DNA of 64,000 nt, from positions 186,001-250,000 of the forward strand of contig JAPDNP010000004.1 of NCBI GenBank assembly GCA_025989215.1, read 5' to 3'. The notes beneath the pieces were generated by a model, which worked only from the letters and a program-made list of their open reading frames with translations, made no database searches and was not told the DNA's origin. Shown one piece after another: positions 49,708 to 58,967 of the stretch. A program made the translations under genes and the position numbers. Within the stretch, counting starts at the first letter, position 1. The number at the start of each line of letters is the position of its first letter. This DNA comes from Neisseriaceae bacterium JH1-16. GTDB taxonomy: Bacteria > Pseudomonadota > Gammaproteobacteria > Burkholderiales > Chromobacteriaceae.

Positions 49708-50838
49708 TTACTGCTTCGGTTTCCAGCTATCTACATAGCCGCCCCATTCCACCGCCGCCATACCCTCGCCCGCGTCAAGCGCGTCGCGCGCGTCGACCAT
49801 CACCGCCACTTCGTCGGTGAAGGTCTTAGGCGCGCTCAGCGACTTGGCGTAGGCCTTGGGATGCGGGCCGTGCGCGAAGCCGCAGGGATGATGGGTCAGC
49901 ATGCCGGGCTTGATGTTGTCGCGGCTGAAGAAGTCACCGGCATGGTAGAAGATGACTTCATCGTAGTCATCGTTGCTGTGATAGAACGGCACCTTCAGCG
50001 CGCCCGGGTCGGACTCGACCGGACGCGGCACGAAGGTGCACACCACGAAGCGTTCGGCGACGAAGGTGCTGTGCGCCGACGGCGGCAGGTGGTAGCGGTG
50101 CGACATCAGCGGGCGGATGTCGCGCCAGTTGATCCGGCACACCGACAGATTGCCGTGCCAGCCGATCGCGTCGAGCGGGTTGAACGGGAAGATCATCGTC
50201 GACAGCTCGCCGCGACGCTTGATCACCACCCGGGTCTCGCTCTCGCTGTACTGCGCGCGGAACGCGTCGTCGATGTCCGGCACGTCGAGCATCGCCTCGT
50301 CGAAGATCGCGTGCGGGCCGACCAGGCCCTTGTCGGGCAACTGGTAGGCGCCGTCGGTGGCTTCGATCAGCAGCGTCGTGGTCGGCGCGGCCGGCTCGAT
50401 GCGCCACAGGGTGCCGCGCGGGATCAGCAGATAGTCGCCGTCGCGGTAGCTCAGGTGGCCGTAGTCGCAGTAGAACTCGCCGGCCCCTTCGTGGATGAAC
50501 AGCAGGTCGTCGCCGTCGGCATTGCGGAACAGCGCCGGCATCGCCGCGTCGACGCTCCAGATGCGCAGCTGGCAATGGGCATTCTTCAGCACCGTGGCGG
50601 CGTCGAACGGCATCGCGCCGGCCTTGGGCAGGTCGTTGAGGTCGTAGGCGTGCGGGCGCAGCGGCCCTTGCCAGTCGCTCCAGCCGGTCGGGGGGTGCTG
50701 GTGATGCAGGTGGCTGGCCGGGCCGAAGAAGCCGCTGCGGCCGACTTCGCGCTCGTAGCGCGCGGTTTCGGGCAGGTCGGCGTGCGCCTGGCGCGACACC
50801 GTACCGGCCTTGTGCGGGTAGGCAATCCATTTACGCAT
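49708..50838 (-). CDS. hmgA: Homogentisate 1,2-dioxygenase, short form
   Basis: Opens the ring of homogentisate using Fe(II) and O2. It has 376 residues, shorter than the 430-445 of Pseudomonas and human enzymes. Iron-site stretches are VPFYHSNDDYDEVIFYHAGDF near residues 288-308 and THHPCGFAHGPHP near residues 323-335. In the longer enzymes the second ligand is H-x5-E; here the fifth spacing falls on D-E, so the exact ligand is unclear. Operon position between hppD and fahA makes the role nearly certain. Starts MRKWIAYPHKAGTVSRQAH. Confidence 0.88.
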   Translation of the reverse strand: MRKWIAYPHKAGTVSRQAHADLPETARYEREVGRSGFFGPASHLHHQHPPTGWSDWQGPLRPHAYDLNDLPKAGAMPFDAATVLKNAHCQLRIWSVDAAMPALFRNADGDDLLFIHEGAGEFYCDYGHLSYRDGDYLLIPRGTLWRIEPAAPTTTLLIEATDGAYQLPDKGLVGPHAIFDEAMLDVPDIDDAFRAQYSESETRVVIKRRGELSTMIFPFNPLDAIGWHGNLSVCRINWRDIRPLMSHRYHLPPSAHSTFVAERFVVCTFVPRPVESDPGALKVPFYHSNDDYDEVIFYHAGDFFSRDNIKPGMLTHHPCGFAHGPHPKAYAKSLSAPKTFTDEVAVMVDARDALDAGEGMAAVEWGGYVDSWKPKQ

Positions 50839-50858
50839 GACAGTCCCCTAACTACGCC

Positions 50859-50885
50859 TTCGGCCAACCTTGAAGGTTGGCCGAA
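50859..50885. repeat. Inverted pair of the TTCGGCCAAC motif
   Basis: TTCGGCCAAC (50859-50868) and GTTGGCCGAA (50876-50885) form 12-13-bp arms in the hppD-hmgA gap, inside the operon, without a T run. Confidence 0.87.
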
Positions 50886-50924
50886 CAGGCTATGTGAACC
50901 GGCGCCCGAAACAGGCTCGGTCGG

Positions 50925-52004
50925 TCAGTCGGCCTTCAGCACGCCGCGGCGGATCTGGTCTTCCTCGATCGACTCGAACAGCGCCTTGAAGTTGCCTTCG
51001 CCGAAGCCCTCGTTGCCCTTGCGCTGGATGATCTCGAAGAAGATCGGCCCGATCACCGTTTCGGTGAAGATCTGCAGCAGGATGCCGGCGCCTTCCATCG
51101 GCGCACCGTCGACCAGGATGCGGTTGCGGCGCAGCCGCACCAGGTCTTCGCCGTGACCCGGCACGCGCGCATCGGTCTTGTCGTAGTAGGTGTCCGGGGT
51201 GTCGAGGAAACGCACGCCGGCGGCTCTGAGCGTCTCCACCGTATGGTAGATGTCGGCGGTACCCAGCGCGATGTGCTGGATGCCTTCGCCGTGGTACTGG
51301 CGTAGGAATTCCTCGATCTGGCTCTTGTCGTCGCTCGATTCGTTGATCGGGATGCGGATCTTGCCGCACGGGCTGGTCATCGCCTTGGACACCAGGCCGG
51401 TCAGCTTGCCCTCGATGTCGAAGTAGCGGATCTCGCGGAAGTTGGCGATGGCCTCGTAGAAGCCGGCCCAGGTGGCCATATGGCCGCGCTCGACGTTGTG
51501 AGTCAGGTGGTCGACCTCGGTCAGCCCGACGCCGACCGGGTGCTGGTCCACGCCGTCCAGCGGCACGAAGTCGACGTCGTAGATGGTCTGCGAGCCGTAG
51601 CGGTCGACGAAGTACAGCGCCGAGCCGCCGATGCCCTGCACCGCCGGGATGTTCAGCTCCATCGCGCCGACCGGGCGCTCGTACGGCTTGGCGCCATGCG
51701 CCAGCGCGTACTCGTAGGCCTGCCCGGCGTCCTTGACGCGCCAGGCCATCGCGCAGGCCGACGGGCCGTGGGTCTGGCCGAAGCTGGCGAACGGCTCGCG
51801 ACGCTCGCCGTTGACGATGAAGTTGATATCGCCCTGACGGAACAGGCTGACGTTCTTGTGACGATGGCGGGCGATTTCGGTGAAGCCTAGCGAGACGAAC
51901 AACTGCTTCAGATCGGCCAGCCCCTGCTCGGTCGGCGCGGTGTACTCGACGAATTCGAAGCCGTCGGTGGCGAGCGGATTGTGGGTCTGCGCTTCCATTT
52001 TCAT
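50925..52004 (-). CDS. hppD: 4-hydroxyphenylpyruvate dioxygenase
   Basis: Fe(II) enzyme converting 4-hydroxyphenylpyruvate to homogentisate. It has 359 residues in two vicinal-oxygen-chelate domains. The iron ligands are H in VDHLTHNVERGHM (near 160), H in GIQHIALGTADIY (near 240), and E in IFFEIIQRKGNEGFGEGNFKAL (near 320). AGGAG lies 7 bases before the ATG at 52004; a second ATG is two codons later. Follows phhA by 55 bases in the same operon, linking phenylalanine and tyrosine use. Confidence 0.97.
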   Translation of the reverse strand: MKMEAQTHNPLATDGFEFVEYTAPTEQGLADLKQLFVSLGFTEIARHRHKNVSLFRQGDINFIVNGERREPFASFGQTHGPSACAMAWRVKDAGQAYEYALAHGAKPYERPVGAMELNIPAVQGIGGSALYFVDRYGSQTIYDVDFVPLDGVDQHPVGVGLTEVDHLTHNVERGHMATWAGFYEAIANFREIRYFDIEGKLTGLVSKAMTSPCGKIRIPINESSDDKSQIEEFLRQYHGEGIQHIALGTADIYHTVETLRAAGVRFLDTPDTYYDKTDARVPGHGEDLVRLRRNRILVDGAPMEGAGILLQIFTETVIGPIFFEIIQRKGNEGFGEGNFKALFESIEEDQIRRGVLKAD

Positions 52005-52059
52005 CGGGCTCTCCTGGGCAGACGCCAGCCGGGCCTCGTGCCCGGCTTGGCCGAAGGGA

Positions 52060-52845
52060 TCAGGCTAGGCCTTGCTGCTCGGTCCAGCGGGCGAAATCGG
52101 CCTCGAGCGCATCGAAGCTGTCGATCACATACAGGGTGTCCTGCATGTGCCAGATGTCGTACGGGGTGGCGATCACGGTGGCCAGGTCGAACGGACGCTT
52201 CTCGGTGGCGTCCGACAGGCTGTACAGCACTTCCTTCGGCGAGGACAGGATGCCGGCGCCGTAAATGCGCAGCCCCTCAGGATTGCGGATCAGGCCGAAC
52301 TCGACGGTGTACCAGTAGAGACGCGGCAGCCAGGTAGTGGCCGGATGGTTCAGCTCGAAGGCGCGCACACCAGCACGGCCGAAGCGCTCGAAGAAGGCGG
52401 TAAAGCGCGGGTTGCTCAGCAGCGGGGCGTGACCGAGCAGATCGTGGAACATGTCCGGCGCCGGCGTATAGCCGATCTCCTCGGGCTTGCGGATGAAATC
52501 GGTGGACGGAAACAAGCGCTGCGACAACAGCCAGAAAAACTCCTTGTCCGGCACGATGCCGTCGACGCGAATCAGCTGCCAGCCGGTACAGGCCTCGATC
52601 GCGTCGCCGACGTCGGCCAGCGCCGGGATGCGCTGGTGCGGAAAGTCGATCAGGTCCAAACCGGTCAGGAATTCCTGGCAGGCCCGGCCGGGCAGCACCG
52701 CTTCCTGATTGGTGATCAGGGTCTGCCAAGTCTGATGCTCGACGTCGCTGTAACGCGGAATGGCGACGCGGTGGATGTCGAGCTCGTCCGGCAGGCCGGA
52801 CAGCTTCATATCCTCGCGCACCGTGGCCAAATCAGCCGTGTACAT
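52060..52845 (-). CDS. phhA: Phenylalanine 4-monooxygenase
   Basis: Pterin-dependent enzyme turning phenylalanine into tyrosine. It has 261 residues, the single-domain bacterial size. Iron ligands are the two histidines in MFHDLLGHAPLL (HDLLGH) and E in LYWYTVEFGLI. GAGGAGAA lies 8 bases before the ATG. First gene of the catabolic operon and divergent from an Lrp-type regulator with 201 bases between. The pterin-recycling gene phhB is not here. Confidence 0.96.
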   Translation of the reverse strand: MYTADLATVREDMKLSGLPDELDIHRVAIPRYSDVEHQTWQTLITNQEAVLPGRACQEFLTGLDLIDFPHQRIPALADVGDAIEACTGWQLIRVDGIVPDKEFFWLLSQRLFPSTDFIRKPEEIGYTPAPDMFHDLLGHAPLLSNPRFTAFFERFGRAGVRAFELNHPATTWLPRLYWYTVEFGLIRNPEGLRIYGAGILSSPKEVLYSLSDATEKRPFDLATVIATPYDIWHMQDTLYVIDSFDALEADFARWTEQQGLA

Positions 52846-52865
52846 GGCGCCTTCTCCTCTCTAGC

Positions 52866-52895
52866 AATGCGTTTTCCGCATTTTGTTGTCGACAA
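52866..52895. promoter_or_regulatory. Candidate operators between phhA and the Lrp-type regulator
   Basis: Two dyads side by side: AATGCG-TTTTC-CGCATT (52866-52882) and the perfect palindrome TTGTCGACAA (52886-52895). They lie 20-50 bases upstream of phhA, where an Lrp/AsnC regulator could act. Confidence 0.5.
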
Positions 52896-53046
52896 TCTCC
52901 ATCGGCGATGTCGCCAGGGTGTAGAATAGTGTCGTTTTAGGCAATTTATTCTAGGAGAGAGCTACGGCAATTTCCTTGCAATGTTGCTAAAATCTAGCTA
53001 AATCTAAAAACAAAATGCTAACGATCGAGAGAACAACCGAGAAATC

Positions 53047-53532
53047 ATGCCAAACCTGATCCTGGACAAAACCGACCTCAAAATCCTCGCCGAATTGCAG
53101 CTCAACGGCCGCCTGACCAATGTCGAGTTGGCCGAACGCGTGGCACTGTCGCCATCGCCCTGTCTGCGGCGCCTGAAACAGCTGGAAGAATCCGGCGTGA
53201 TCCGCCAGTACGTCGCCCTGCTCGACCCGAGCAAGATCGGCCTGGGCCTACAGGCCTTCGTGCGCGTCACCCTGGAAAAACGCGGCCAGGGCCAGATCGC
53301 CAGCTTCCTCGAAGCGGTGCAGAGCTGGCCCGAGGTGATCAACTGCTATGCGATGACCGGCGAGATGGACTACCTGCTGCAGGTGTACTTCGAAGACCTG
53401 GAGCACTTCTCGCGCTTCGTGATGGATGCGCTGCTGCAGCACCCGGGCATCGAGGACGTGAAATCGAGCTTCGTGCTGAAAGAACTGAAGCGCACCACCG
53501 CGATGCCGCTGGCCCAGATGCAGCTGAGCTAA
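53047..53532 (+). CDS. Lrp/AsnC-family transcriptional regulator
   Basis: 161 residues: an N-terminal helix-turn-helix (LDKTDLKILAELQLNGRLTN, VELAERVALSPSPCLRRLKQLEESG, about 4-55) and a C-terminal RAM/AsnC ligand domain (about 70-150) with VINCYAMTGEMDYLLQVYFEDLEHF. Such regulators sense amino acids and often sit divergent to the pathway they control, so it probably switches the phhA operon with phenylalanine or tyrosine. A TTCGGCCAAC copy at 53127-53136 encodes L-A-E. Bidirectional terminator follows. Confidence 0.92.
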   Translation: MPNLILDKTDLKILAELQLNGRLTNVELAERVALSPSPCLRRLKQLEESGVIRQYVALLDPSKIGLGLQAFVRVTLEKRGQGQIASFLEAVQSWPEVINCYAMTGEMDYLLQVYFEDLEHFSRFVMDALLQHPGIEDVKSSFVLKELKRTTAMPLAQMQLS

Positions 53533-53553
53533 AACCGCGCAGCCATTGAGAAA

Positions 53554-53585
53554 GAAAAAAGGCCGCCCCGAGGGGCGGCCTTTTT
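53554..53585. terminator. Bidirectional terminator after the Lrp-type gene
   Basis: GGCCGCCC (53561-53568) and GGGCGGCC (53573-53580) with loop CGAG, flanked by an A run and TTTTT; serves both convergent genes. Confidence 0.93.
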
Positions 53586-53601
53586 GCTGGGAGCGGTGAG
53601 C

Positions 53602-54156
53602 TCAGTGCGGCTGATGCTGCATGGTCGACGTCAGCAGCTTATCGGTGTAGGCGATCGCCGCTGCCGACACCAGGAAGCCCAGGTGGATCAGCAGCTGCCA
53701 CTTCATCGTCGCCTCGGGCAGCTTACTGGCGTTTATGAAGGTTTGCAGCAGGTGGATCGACGAGATGCTAATGATCGCCATCGACAGCTTCACCTTCAGC
53801 ACCGAGGCGTTCACGTGATCGAGCCACTCCGGCTGGTCCGGGTGATCGTCGATCTTCAGCCGCGACACGAAGGTCTCGTAGCCGCCCACCGTCACCATCA
53901 GCAGCAGGTTGGCGATCATCACCACGTCGATCAGCGCCAGCACCGACAGCATGATCTCGGTCTCGGTCAGCGTCGGCAGGTGCACCAACAGCTCCCACAG
54001 CGAGGAGAGAAACTTGTAGGCGTATACGCCCTGCACCACGATCAGGCCGAGATAGATCGGCAACTGCAGCCAACGGCTCCAGAAAATCACCTGCCCCAGC
54101 CGGCTTTTCGGCGTAGCGAAACCGGTCGGGTGGGCCTTCGAAACTTCCAAACTCAT
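53602..54156 (-). CDS. YqhA/TIGR00645-family inner-membrane protein
   Basis: 184 residues with about four hydrophobic segments (near 20-40, 55-80, 110-130, 145-165) and conserved [13 protein letters not shown] and [14 protein letters not shown]-type helices (here [20 protein letters not shown]). It matches the YqhA family length of 160-190. AAGGA precedes the ATG by 6 bases. No function is established. It starts 22 bases downstream of the metF stop, so it may be read from the metF transcript. Confidence 0.85.
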   Translation of the reverse strand: MSLEVSKAHPTGFATPKSRLGQVIFWSRWLQLPIYLGLIVVQGVYAYKFLSSLWELLVHLPTLTETEIMLSVLALIDVVMIANLLLMVTVGGYETFVSRLKIDDHPDQPEWLDHVNASVLKVKLSMAIISISSIHLLQTFINASKLPEATMKWQLLIHLGFLVSAAAIAYTDKLLTSTMQHQPH

Positions 54157-54177
54157 GCGATTCCTTCTGAACAGCGG

Positions 54178-55014
54178 TTACAAACCCAGACGCTGCCAGA
54201 TTGTGGAGACAAGCCCCGCCTGATTCAAGGTGTAGAAGTGCAGGCCCGGCGCGCCGTTGGACAGCAGCCGGTCGCCCAGCTCGGTCACCACGTCGAGACC
54301 GAGCGCACGGATCGACGCGGTATCGTCGCCGTAGGACTGCAGCTTCAGACGCAGCCAACGCGGGATTTCGGCGCCGCAGGCGTCGGAGAAACGCGCCAAC
54401 TGGGTAAAGCCGGCGATCGGCATCAGCCCCGGCACGATCGGGATGTCGACGCCGCGCGCGCGCACTTCGTCGACGAAGTGGAAGTAGGCGTCGGCGTTGT
54501 AGAAATACTGGGTGATCGCCGAATTGGCGCCGGCCTGCACCTTGCGCACGAAGTTCTGCAAATCGTCCTCGGCCGAACGCGCCTGCGGGTGGTATTCCGG
54601 ATAGGCGGCCACCTCGATGTGGAACCAGTCGCCGTGCTCGGCGCGGATGAACTCGACCAGCTCGTTGGCGTAGCGCAGCTCGCCGATCCCGACCATGCCG
54701 GACGGAATGTCACCGCGCAGTGCCACCACATGGCGGATGCCGTGGTTGCGGTATTCCTGCAGGATCTCGCGGATGTTCTCGCGAGTGGAGCCGATACATG
54801 ACAGGTGCGGCGCAGCCGCATGACCTTCGCCACGGATGTCCAGCACCGCCGCCAACGTGCCGTCGCGGGTGGTGCCGCCGGCACCGAAGGTGACCGAAAA
54901 GAACTCCGGATTGAACTGTGCCAGTTGCTGACGGGTGGTGCGCAACTTGGCGACGCCCTCCGGGGTTTTCGGAGGGAAGAATTCGAAACTAAAGGTTTTT
55001 TTCTGCTCGCTCAT
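54178..55014 (-). CDS. metF: Methylenetetrahydrofolate reductase
   Basis: FAD/NADH enzyme producing 5-methyl-THF for methionine synthesis. It has 278 residues as a TIM barrel. It begins MSEQKKTFSFEFFPPKT, with the catalytic E in FEFFPP, VTFGAGGTTRDGT near residue 46 and the FAD-binding ITQYFYNADAYFHFVDE near residue 170. The start at 55014 was chosen; an in-frame GTG five codons earlier lacks family match. It follows ahcY and metK on the same strand, giving a methyl-cycle cluster. Confidence 0.97.
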   Translation of the reverse strand: MSEQKKTFSFEFFPPKTPEGVAKLRTTRQQLAQFNPEFFSVTFGAGGTTRDGTLAAVLDIRGEGHAAAPHLSCIGSTRENIREILQEYRNHGIRHVVALRGDIPSGMVGIGELRYANELVEFIRAEHGDWFHIEVAAYPEYHPQARSAEDDLQNFVRKVQAGANSAITQYFYNADAYFHFVDEVRARGVDIPIVPGLMPIAGFTQLARFSDACGAEIPRWLRLKLQSYGDDTASIRALGLDVVTELGDRLLSNGAPGLHFYTLNQAGLVSTIWQRLGL

Positions 55015-55076
55015 GATCCCTGGCAGCACCGCTGGCCCGGGCGGGCGCGGTACGTCTCTCCACTTATTTGATTGCG

Positions 55077-55096
55077 TTCGGCCAACGTCGGCCGAA
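55077..55096. repeat. TTCGGCCAAC motif with a one-mismatch inverse partner
   Basis: Exact copy at 55077-55086 directly followed by GTCGGCCGAA (one mismatch) at 55087-55096, in the ahcY-metF gap just beyond the ahcY terminator. Confidence 0.8.
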
Positions 55097-55135
55097 AAAA
55101 AACGGACAGGGCATTCTACCCTGCCCTGTCCGTTT
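55093..55135 (-). terminator. Terminator after ahcY
   Basis: A 14-bp stem (55100-55113 with 55122-55135), on minus followed by a run of eight T. Confidence 0.92.
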
Positions 55136-55152
55136 CGCTTTATACCTGCCGC

Positions 55153-56556
55153 TTAATAACGGTAGTGCGCCGGCTTATAAGGACCTTCCTTCGCCACGCT
55201 GATGTAGGCGGCCTGAGCGTCGGACAGCACGGACAGCTTGGCACCGATGCGTTCCAGATGCAGGCGGGCCACCTTCTCGTCCAGGTGCTTCGGCAGCATA
55301 TAGACTTGCTTGCCGTACTGCTCGCCGTGCTGGAAGATCTCGATCTGGGCCAGCACCTGGTTGGTGAAGCTGTTCGACATCACGAACGACGGGTGGCCGG
55401 TGCCGCAGCCCAGGTTCACCAGACGGCCTTCGGCCAGCAGGATGATGCGTTTGCCATCCGGGAAGATGATGTGGTCGACCTGCGGCTTGATGTTGTCCCA
55501 CTGATACTGGCGCAAGCTGGCGACTTCGATTTCCGAGTCGAAGTGACCGATGTTGCAAACGATGGCGTTGTTGCGCATCTTGGCCATGTGTTCGTGGGTG
55601 ATCACGCCGACGTTGCCGGTGGCGGTGACGAAGATGTCAGCCTGGTCGCACACGTCGTCCATGGTCACCACGCGGTAACCTTCCATCGCCGCCTGCAGCG
55701 CGCAGATCGGATCGACCTCGGTCACCCACACGGTAGCGCCCAGGCCACGCAAGCTTTGCGCGCTGCCCTTGCCCACGTCGCCGTAGCCGAGCACCACGGC
55801 AACCTTGCCAGCGACCATCACGTCGGTAGCGCGCTTGATGCCGTCCACCAGGCTCTCGCGGCAGCCGTACAGGTTGTCGAACTTGGACTTGGTCACCGAG
55901 TCGTTGACGTTGAAGGCCGGGAACGGCAGCAGGCCGTCCCTCTGCAGCTGGTACAGGCGGTGCACGCCGGTGGTGGTCTCTTCGGTCACGCCCTGGATAT
56001 GCTGCAGGCGCTTCGAGTACCAGTTGGCATCCTGGTCGAGGTAACGGGCAACCGCGGCATACAGCGCCACTTCTTCCTCGTTGGTCGGATTGGCAAGCAC
56101 CGAACGATCCTTCTCGGCCTTGCTACCCAGCAGCAGCAGCCAGGTCACATCGCCACCATCGTCGAGGATCATGTTGGCAGACGAGCCTTCCGGCCATTCG
56201 AAGACCTTGTGGCTGAATTCCCAGTACTCGTCGAGCGACTCGCCCTTGAAGGCGAACACCGGAATATTGGCGGCGGCAATCGCAGCAGCAGCCTGATCCT
56301 GAGTGGAGAAGATATTGCAGGAAGCCCAGCGCACGTCGGCGCCCAGCGCCACCAGCGTCTCGATCAGCACGCCGGTCTGGATGGTCATGTGCAGCGAACC
56401 GGCGATGCGTGCGCCCTTGAGCGGCTTGCTGTCGCCATACTCGGCGCGCAAGGCCATCAGACCCGGCATTTCGGTTTCGGCGATCGCCAGTTCCTTGCGG
56501 CCCCAGGCAGCCAAGCCCAGGTCGGCAACATGAAAATCGGTGAATTGTTCAGCCAC
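55153..56556 (-). CDS. ahcY: Adenosylhomocysteinase
   Basis: Splits S-adenosylhomocysteine to homocysteine and adenosine, relieving inhibition of methyltransferases. It has 467 residues from a GTG start ([10 protein letters not shown]), with GGAG 7 bases upstream; the longer open frame upstream belongs to the leader. NAD-binding [16 protein letters not shown] lies near residue 240, and the conserved C-terminal [17 protein letters not shown] and KPAHYRY close the protein. Its leader carries an SAH riboswitch, so it is switched on when the substrate builds up. Confidence 0.98.
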   Translation of the reverse strand: MAEQFTDFHVADLGLAAWGRKELAIAETEMPGLMALRAEYGDSKPLKGARIAGSLHMTIQTGVLIETLVALGADVRWASCNIFSTQDQAAAAIAAANIPVFAFKGESLDEYWEFSHKVFEWPEGSSANMILDDGGDVTWLLLLGSKAEKDRSVLANPTNEEEVALYAAVARYLDQDANWYSKRLQHIQGVTEETTTGVHRLYQLQRDGLLPFPAFNVNDSVTKSKFDNLYGCRESLVDGIKRATDVMVAGKVAVVLGYGDVGKGSAQSLRGLGATVWVTEVDPICALQAAMEGYRVVTMDDVCDQADIFVTATGNVGVITHEHMAKMRNNAIVCNIGHFDSEIEVASLRQYQWDNIKPQVDHIIFPDGKRIILLAEGRLVNLGCGTGHPSFVMSNSFTNQVLAQIEIFQHGEQYGKQVYMLPKHLDEKVARLHLERIGAKLSVLSDAQAAYISVAKEGPYKPAHYRY

Positions 56557-56631
56557 AGCGTTGCTCCACGTTGCGGCCGGGCAAGGAGGCGGCTCACCCG
56601 CCAACCCGGCATCCGGCCGATAGGTTGGTTA

Positions 56632-56693
56632 GGCGAGCGCCGTTGCAGTTTCCGGGCCTGGGGCACGTCAGCCTTGCAGCGCTCCCCGGAATC
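56632..56693 (-). ncRNA. S-adenosylhomocysteine (SAH) riboswitch
   Basis: Minus-strand leader of ahcY. Conserved blocks match the SAH aptamer: GGGGAGCGCTGCAAGG (56672-56687), CCCAGGC, and GCAACGGCGCTC (56635-56646). P1 is TTCCGGG/CCCGGAA (56685-56691 with 56650-56656), and GAGCGC/GCGCTC (56679-56684 with 56635-56640) forms the pseudoknot-type helix. It begins about 10 bases after a good promoter and ends 75 bases before the GTG start. Known SAH riboswitches turn the gene on with SAH. Confidence 0.92.
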
Positions 56694-56701
56694 TGGGGGC
56701 G

Positions 56702-56731
56702 ATTATACGGCAGCCATACCTTGTCAGACAA
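56702..56731 (-). promoter_or_regulatory. Promoter of ahcY and its riboswitch
   Basis: On minus TTGTCT (56726-56731), 18 bases, perfect TATAAT (56702-56707). The predicted start near 56695 falls at the first riboswitch base. Confidence 0.8.
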
Positions 56732-56780
56732 TGGATCAACAACACGAGCGGAGTCGGCCAGAGTTGGTCGAACGACGGAC

Positions 56781-56810
56781 AATAAAAAAACGGGCCGAAT
56801 GGCCCGTTTT
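56781..56810 (-). terminator. Terminator after metK
   Basis: AAAACGGGCC (56787-56796) and GGCCCGTTTT (56801-56810) with loop GAAT; on minus a T run follows. Confidence 0.92.
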
Positions 56811-56827
56811 GTCGTATTGCCTGTCCC

Positions 56828-57997
56828 TTACAGACCGGCGTCGGCGCGCAGCGCGGCGGCCTTGTCGGTGCGCTCCCAGGTGAACTCCGGCTCTTCGCGG
56901 CCGAAGTGACCATAGGCGGCGGTCTTCGTGTAGATCGGACGCAACAGGTCGAGCATCTTCACGATGCCTTTCGGACGCAGGTCGAAGTGCTTGGCGACCA
57001 GTTCGGCGATCTGCTCATTCGGGATCTTGCCGGTGCCGAAGGTGTCGATCGAGATCGAGGTCGGCTGGGCGACGCCGATCGCGTAGGAAACCTGGATCTG
57101 GCACTGACGCGCCAGACCGGCGGCGACGATGTTCTTCGCCACGTAGCGGCCGGCGTAGGCGGCTGAACGGTCGACCTTCGTCGGATCCTTGCCCGAGAAC
57201 GCGCCACCGCCGTGCGGTGCGGCACCGCCATAAGTGTCGACGATGATCTTGCGGCCGGTCAGGCCGCAGTCGCCCATCGGGCCACCGATAACGAAACGGC
57301 CGGTCGGGTTGATCAGGAACTTGGTTTCCGGGGTCAGCATCTCGGCCGGCAGCACCGGCTTGATGATGTCCTCGATCACCGCGTCGGTCAGCGTCTGGTG
57401 ATCGATCTCCGGCGCGTGCTGGGTCGACAGCACCACGGTGTCGATACGCTTGGGCAGACCGGTCTCGCTGTCGTACACCACGGTCAGCTGCGCCTTGGCG
57501 TCCGGACGCAGCCACGGCAGGCGGCCGTCTTTGCGCAGTTCGCTCTGGCGCTGCATCAGGCGGTGGGCGTAGTAGATCGGGAACGGCATCAGCGTCGGGG
57601 TTTCGTCGCAGGCGTAGCCGAACATCAGGCCCTGGTCGCCGGCGCCCTGGTCGAGGTCGAGGCCCTCGCCTTCATTGACGCCCTGGGCGATGTCCGGCGA
57701 CTGCTTGTCGTAGCCGACCAGCACCGCGCAACCGTGATAGTCGAAGCCCAGCTCCGAGCTGTCGTAGCCGATGCGCTTGATGGTGTCGCGCGCGACCTTG
57801 ATGTAGTCGACGTTGGCGGTCGTGGTGATCTCGCCCGCCAGCACCACCAGACCGGTGTTGACCAGCGTTTCGGCGGCGACGCGCGCCTTCGGGTCCTGGG
57901 TGAAGATCGCATCCAGAATCGCGTCAGAGATCTGGTCCGCGACCTTATCCGGATGGCCTTCCGAGACCGACTCGGAGGTAAACAGATATTCGCTCAT
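56828..57997 (-). CDS. metK: S-adenosylmethionine synthetase
   Basis: Makes SAM from methionine and ATP. It has 389 residues and begins [21 protein letters not shown] with the substrate-binding H in [20 protein letters not shown] lies near residue 117, and the phosphate loop [19 protein letters not shown] near residue 260. It heads the metK, ahcY, metF order on minus, each with its own terminator, and is divergent from a lipid A acyltransferase with 79 bases between. No SAM riboswitch was recognised in that gap. Confidence 0.98.
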   Translation of the reverse strand: MSEYLFTSESVSEGHPDKVADQISDAILDAIFTQDPKARVAAETLVNTGLVVLAGEITTTANVDYIKVARDTIKRIGYDSSELGFDYHGCAVLVGYDKQSPDIAQGVNEGEGLDLDQGAGDQGLMFGYACDETPTLMPFPIYYAHRLMQRQSELRKDGRLPWLRPDAKAQLTVVYDSETGLPKRIDTVVLSTQHAPEIDHQTLTDAVIEDIIKPVLPAEMLTPETKFLINPTGRFVIGGPMGDCGLTGRKIIVDTYGGAAPHGGGAFSGKDPTKVDRSAAYAGRYVAKNIVAAGLARQCQIQVSYAIGVAQPTSISIDTFGTGKIPNEQIAELVAKHFDLRPKGIVKMLDLLRPIYTKTAAYGHFGREEPEFTWERTDKAAALRADAGL

Positions 57998-58076
57998 TGT
58001 CTTGTATATTCCCGCGTGAAGCCTATGTCCCAGCTTGATGATAAAATAAACCGCTTTACGACCCCGTGACCGTTCA

Positions 58077-58967
58077 ATGGCCCGCTTCGTACAGCTGTTG
58101 CTGACCTGGCTGTCCCACCTGCCGCTAACATGGCTGCAGCGCCTGGGAGCCGTCGCCGGTCGGCTGATCTATCATGTCTCCCCACGCTTTCGACAGCGTC
58201 TGGAAGAGAATCTGGCATCCAGTAAAATCGTCCGAAACTATCAGGACTTTACGCCTTTCGTCAAACGCGTTGCCGGCGAGACCGGCAAAGGCGCACTGGA
58301 ACTCGCCATCGCCTGGTGCCGCGAACCGGCCGCAATCGACCGACTGGTCAAGCGTTGCGAAGGCTGGCAGCACGTCGAGGCAGCACTCGCGCGCGGCGAC
58401 GGCATCGTGCTCGTCACGCCACACGTCGGCAGCTACGACATCGCTGGCCGCTATGTCAGCAACCGCCTGCCCTTCCCGCTCACCGCCATGTACCGCCCGC
58501 CCAAGCTCGCCTGGCTCGAACCAGTGATGAACGCCGGCCGGGTGCGCGGCAAGGGCAAGACCGCCCCGGCCAACGCCTCGGGCGTGCGCACCGTGGTCAA
58601 GGCGCTGAAACAGGGCGAGGCCACCATCATCCTGCCCGATCAGGTGCCCGGCAACGGCGAGGGCGTCTGGGCGCCGTTCTTCGGCCGCCCCGCCTACACG
58701 ATGACGCTGGTACCCCGCCTGGGCACGGTCAAGGGCGTCACCACCTTGCTGTTCGCCGGCGAGCGCCTCGCCGACGGCCAGGGCTTCGCCATCCACGTCG
58801 AACCGCTGCCCGAGCCGTTCTGCGGCGACAAGGACGCCGACGTCGCGCTGCTCAACCGCGCGGTCGAGGCACTGATCCGCCGCTTCCCCGAGCAGTATCT
58901 GTGGAGCTACAACCGATTCAAATGCCCGGCCGGCGTCGAGCCACCGCCGGCCGCCATGGAACCCTGA
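58077..58967 (+). CDS. Lipid A late acyltransferase, LpxL/HtrB family (first copy)
   Basis: Transfers a secondary acyl chain to lipid A at the inner membrane. It has 296 residues: an N-terminal hydrophobic segment and the catalytic H(x)4D in [12 protein letters not shown] (near residue 122). [23 protein letters not shown] near residue 190 is the conserved block with a second acidic pair. The start ATG has no clear ribosome site. The stop is directly followed by the ATG of a second acyltransferase, so the two are coupled. Which fatty acid or position is used cannot be read from sequence. Confidence 0.9.
   Translation: MARFVQLLLTWLSHLPLTWLQRLGAVAGRLIYHVSPRFRQRLEENLASSKIVRNYQDFTPFVKRVAGETGKGALELAIAWCREPAAIDRLVKRCEGWQHVEAALARGDGIVLVTPHVGSYDIAGRYVSNRLPFPLTAMYRPPKLAWLEPVMNAGRVRGKGKTAPANASGVRTVVKALKQGEATIILPDQVPGNGEGVWAPFFGRPAYTMTLVPRLGTVKGVTTLLFAGERLADGQGFAIHVEPLPEPFCGDKDADVALLNRAVEALIRRFPEQYLWSYNRFKCPAGVEPPPAAMEP

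Noticed and set aside
55072-56883. 603-codon open frame on plus
   Set aside because: Antisense to ahcY and its riboswitch leader.
57998-58076. Possible SAM riboswitch upstream of metK
   Set aside because: The 79-base gap is too short for SAM-I and shows none of the SAM-II core bases I know.
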